This document shows, piece after piece, positions 61,286 through 64,000 of a stretch of DNA of 64,000 nt. Each line of letters opens with the position of its first letter. The stretch's first letter is position 1. The stretch lies in contig CATNEN010000012.1 in the NCBI GenBank assembly GCA_950097015.1, forward strand, positions 179,501 through 243,500. Reading direction: 5' to 3'. A program made the translations under genes and the position numbers. The notes beneath the pieces are model-generated. The model worked only from the letters and a program-made list of their open reading frames with translations, had not been told where the DNA came from and did not search any database. The DNA comes from Macrostomum hystrix. Taxonomy: Eukaryota; Platyhelminthes; Macrostomidae.

Positions 61286-61289
61286 TCCA

Positions 61290-61800
61290 GTTGGTAAATT
61301 TGTTCGCGGAAACTCCTCCACTACCCCCCAGCTCAGCAACAAAAATGGCTCCCTTGTTGCTTGAAGCAGATTAATCAGGAGGCTGGTCGATTCATTTGAA
61401 ACATCGTAGCCAGGATAAATATCGCCTTGAGTTCTGGGCGCAATCAGTGTGGCGTCAAAAGTCGAGCAGATAAATAAATCGAAATCCTAATCAGCCATTG
61501 TGAGGGGTCGAAGGGGACAAGGGGCAGGCGTTTATCGATCGGCCGTGCCCTGCTCTTAATTGAATCGATTGGAAGCTCAGTCCGAAGCCCAGATTTCTTA
61601 GACAACAATGCCAGAAAATTTCATCTTCGATGGTGCTGGGTCAGTGTGATCGACTGGCTACAGAAATTAGCAAATATTTAAGAAATCTGATCAGGCTTCG
61701 ATCGATTCCTGGTGTCGATACAGTTAACTTACAATACTGGCCTGATTGCGCTACTGCGATGTCAGCTAAATGCGTGTCGATTTGAGAAAATAAAAATATT
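61290..61800. other. Ig gene intron 2, nothing recognised
   Basis: Non-repetitive spacer between the 30-bp and 23-bp arrays; no coding similarity. Confidence 0.4.
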
Positions 61801-61805
61801 TTATA

Positions 61806-62565
61806 CCCTCACTGATAACTGAGTGATGCCCTCACTGATAACTGAGTGATGCATTCACTGATAACTGAGTGATGCCCTCACTGATAACTGAGTGATGCCC
61901 TCACTGATAACTGAGTGATGCACTCACTGATAACTGAGTGATGCACTCACTGATAACTGAGTGATGCATTCACTGATAACTGAGTGATGCACTCACTGAT
62001 AACTGAGTGATGCACTCCCTGATAACTGAGTGATGCACTCACTGATAACTGAGTGATGCACTCCCTGATAACTGAGTGATGCATTCACTGATAACTGAGT
62101 GATGCACTCACTGATAACTGAGTGATGCCCTCACTGATAACTGAGTGATGCCCTCACTGATAACTGAGTGATGCCCTCACTGATAACTGAGTGATGCACT
62201 CACTGATAACTGAGTGATGCCCTCACTGATAACTGAGTGATGCCCTCACTGATAACTGAGTGATGCCCTCACTGATAACTGAGTGATGCCCTCACTGATA
62301 ACTGAGTGATGCCCTCACTGATAACTGAGTGATGCCCTCACTGATAACTGAGTGATGCCCTCAATGATAACTGAGTGACGCATTCACTGATAACTGAGTG
62401 ATGCACTCACTGATAACTGAGTGATGCACTCACTGATAACTGAGTGATGCCCTCACTGATAACTGAGTGATGCCCTCACTGATAACTGAGTGATGCACTC
62501 ACTGATAACTGAGTGATGCCCTCAATGATAACTGAGTGATGCACTCCCTGATAACTGAGTGAAGC
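61806..62565 (+). repeat. 23-bp hairpin-forming minisatellite
   Basis: About 33 copies of a 23-bp unit containing cactcactgataactgagtg. Each copy with that sequence holds a perfect 6-bp inverted repeat (CACTCA, 8-base loop, TGAGTG). The variable base pair is gcactc, gccctc or gcattc. Confidence 0.97.
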
Positions 62566-62569
62566 TATG

Positions 62570-64000
62570 ACTATACTGTATCTGTACACACTCTTTCATC
62601 TTCAATTTTCTGAGCTCAAGCTGGGCACTCTTGGCCACTCAAACAGAGAACATGCAGCGAGGTCCAAAAGTCACGTCATCTCACCGCAGTGTCCCAGCTC
62701 AAGCTACTCTCCTATTTCAAAGGCCAGTTAGTTATGTTTTTTGCGTCGCATAATATTATATTTGACTCCCGCCATAATGGACTCCGGTCGTTTGTATTGC
62801 GTCAGACCTCAGACCCGAACCTGAAACAGCTCTACCCGTCTCTTTTTCCCAGTTCCCAAATTTGACATTTGATGAGGCACCTCCTTCCCCAGCTTAAGTG
62901 GCCCGAAAATCTGGGGATTTTCATTCGGCCTGACTGTCTCCTGTTTCTCCCGTCTCTTCACTGAATTTCTCACACACCGGACCCATTGTCTCAGGGGGCG
63001 GGGCGGGCAGGGATTTGAGTCGCTCAAATTATTTTAGAAGATTTTCTTCTTAGCCATTCGATTTGAATTTTCCGTCATGTTGGGCAGGGAAGAACATGAG
63101 ATCAGGAATCCCATGGGAACATTTATAGACATGTTCTTATATGGCCTATTGAATGGCCGCTTTTGAAGGGTCGCATTAGAAGGCAAACTGTCTGTCAAAA
63201 ACAACGAAACAAATCGAATCACCCCATCAGTCCAGCTCTGTGACAAACTGCGCGAACCCCGCTATGGACAGTGACAGAGACCTTGGAAAGGCCAGCTAAC
63301 TTTTTGTGCGATCGAACGCTAGTTTCTTGGAAACAGCCTTACTTTCTCATCTGCATTTGCATTGCATGCCACTGATGCTTTAGTCTCCGGCACTGGAATC
63401 GCCTTCATTATCTGCCACCACAGCTTCCCGTTCCTCATCTCCTTTCCCACCTTCCCCTTCCACATCTCCCTTCCCGCCTTCCTTATCTTCATTTATCCCA
63501 CTCGTCAAACAAGTTCTACCCTCAATATCTCGCTTTCCCCTCAAATTTTCCCATTTTTCCCAAACTCCAGCCGCCGCGCTCCCAAGCCATTAGTGACTCC
63601 ATCAGGGGGGACAACTGGAATATTTACTTAAAATAAGAGGGCCACGCGGCCAAGTGTCCACGCATCGGTCCCTGGCGTGGGGGTGGGTGCCTACAAGACA
63701 CTTCCCATGCAGCTGCTCCCCTGTCTCCCGATTGCATCAGCCAATCGATGCCCAGTATCGATCGAGTAGAACAGTGAACCATTTTTGAGACCTCATGAGC
63801 CAAACTCGGTACAGGGCGCGAATGTCGCACGGTAACATTAGTTTTCAAAGCAATTTTGACAGCCAACTAAGTTCCATGTCATCCCCACCTAGTTTTTGAT
63901 TCCTACCTTTCTAGGAATCACCTGATCTGCCAACAGATAATAGTCGGTAGGCGGACTCCATTCCATACCAGTAGCTACACTTCAATAAAGAACTTTTAAG
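62570..64000. other. Right end of window, nothing recognised
   Basis: Mixed-composition sequence, presumably still intron of the Ig-domain gene. No exon with the second Ig cysteine and no other gene could be recognised on either strand. Confidence 0.4.

Noticed and set aside
59344-61374. Stop-free frames of 616-641 codons on both strands
   Set aside because: They are produced by a 30-bp repeat whose period is a multiple of three; no splice context, domain or flanking coding sequence.

Overview
This is a piece of an animal (metazoan) genome. Five protein-coding genes with short exons, GT-AG introns and GC-rich coding sequence sit in AT-rich, repeat-laden non-coding DNA. The kit (a two-kinase-domain RSK, gelsolin-family protein, CNOT9, histone H3.3, NAD-dependent GPDH and a secreted or membrane Ig-domain protein), together with mariner, hAT, Helitron and tRNA-derived SINE elements, fits a bilaterian invertebrate. 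AG acceptor-like sites just upstream of several start codons would suit a lineage with spliced-leader trans-splicing, such as a flatworm, but the species cannot be fixed from sequence alone.

Layout. 1-5.6 kb: N-terminal half of a gelsolin/villin-family gene on the minus strand, running off the left edge, with two copies of a tRNA-derived SINE. 5.6-9.3 kb: AT-rich DNA with no gene seen. 9.3-11.6 kb: broken hAT-type transposase with a zinc-finger N-terminus. 11.9-12.7 kb: intronless histone H3.3. 14.0-15.2 kb: decayed mariner with long inverted repeats. 15.3-17.3 kb: complete three-exon CNOT9 on the minus strand. 19.0-22.2 kb: two Helitrons in tandem, the first carrying a helicase remnant and a nested hAT MITE, the second an internally deleted derivative. 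22.5-22.9 kb: foldback MITE. 23.3-35.3 kb: complete nine-exon RSK (p90 ribosomal S6 kinase) gene, most of whose introns are filled with minisatellites. 37.6-40.5 kb: a second, heavily deleted mariner whose right inverted repeat is split by a 2.1 kb array of a 57-bp unit, the whole lying in another minisatellite. 42.3-44.9 kb: complete five-exon cytosolic glycerol-3-phosphate dehydrogenase. 45.7-53.6 kb: pyrimidine-rich tracts, a SINE and several large arrays. 54.6-58.3 kb: first two coding exons of an Ig-superfamily gene, which continues past the right edge. 58.3-62.6 kb: arrays of 21-, 30- and 23-bp units.

The genes are ordinary housekeeping or signalling genes with no sign of operon-like cooperation. 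The striking feature is architectural. Summing my interval estimates, about 15 kb (roughly a quarter of the window) is tandem repeat, almost all right of 25 kb. Arrays lie inside introns close to 5' splice sites, inside a transposon terminus and in higher-order patterns. The most testable observations are the 57-bp array within a mariner TIR, the minisatellite-filled RSK introns with one unit shared by two introns, the tandem Helitron pair with its nested MITE, and a glycine in place of the conserved phosphate-binding arginine of GPDH.
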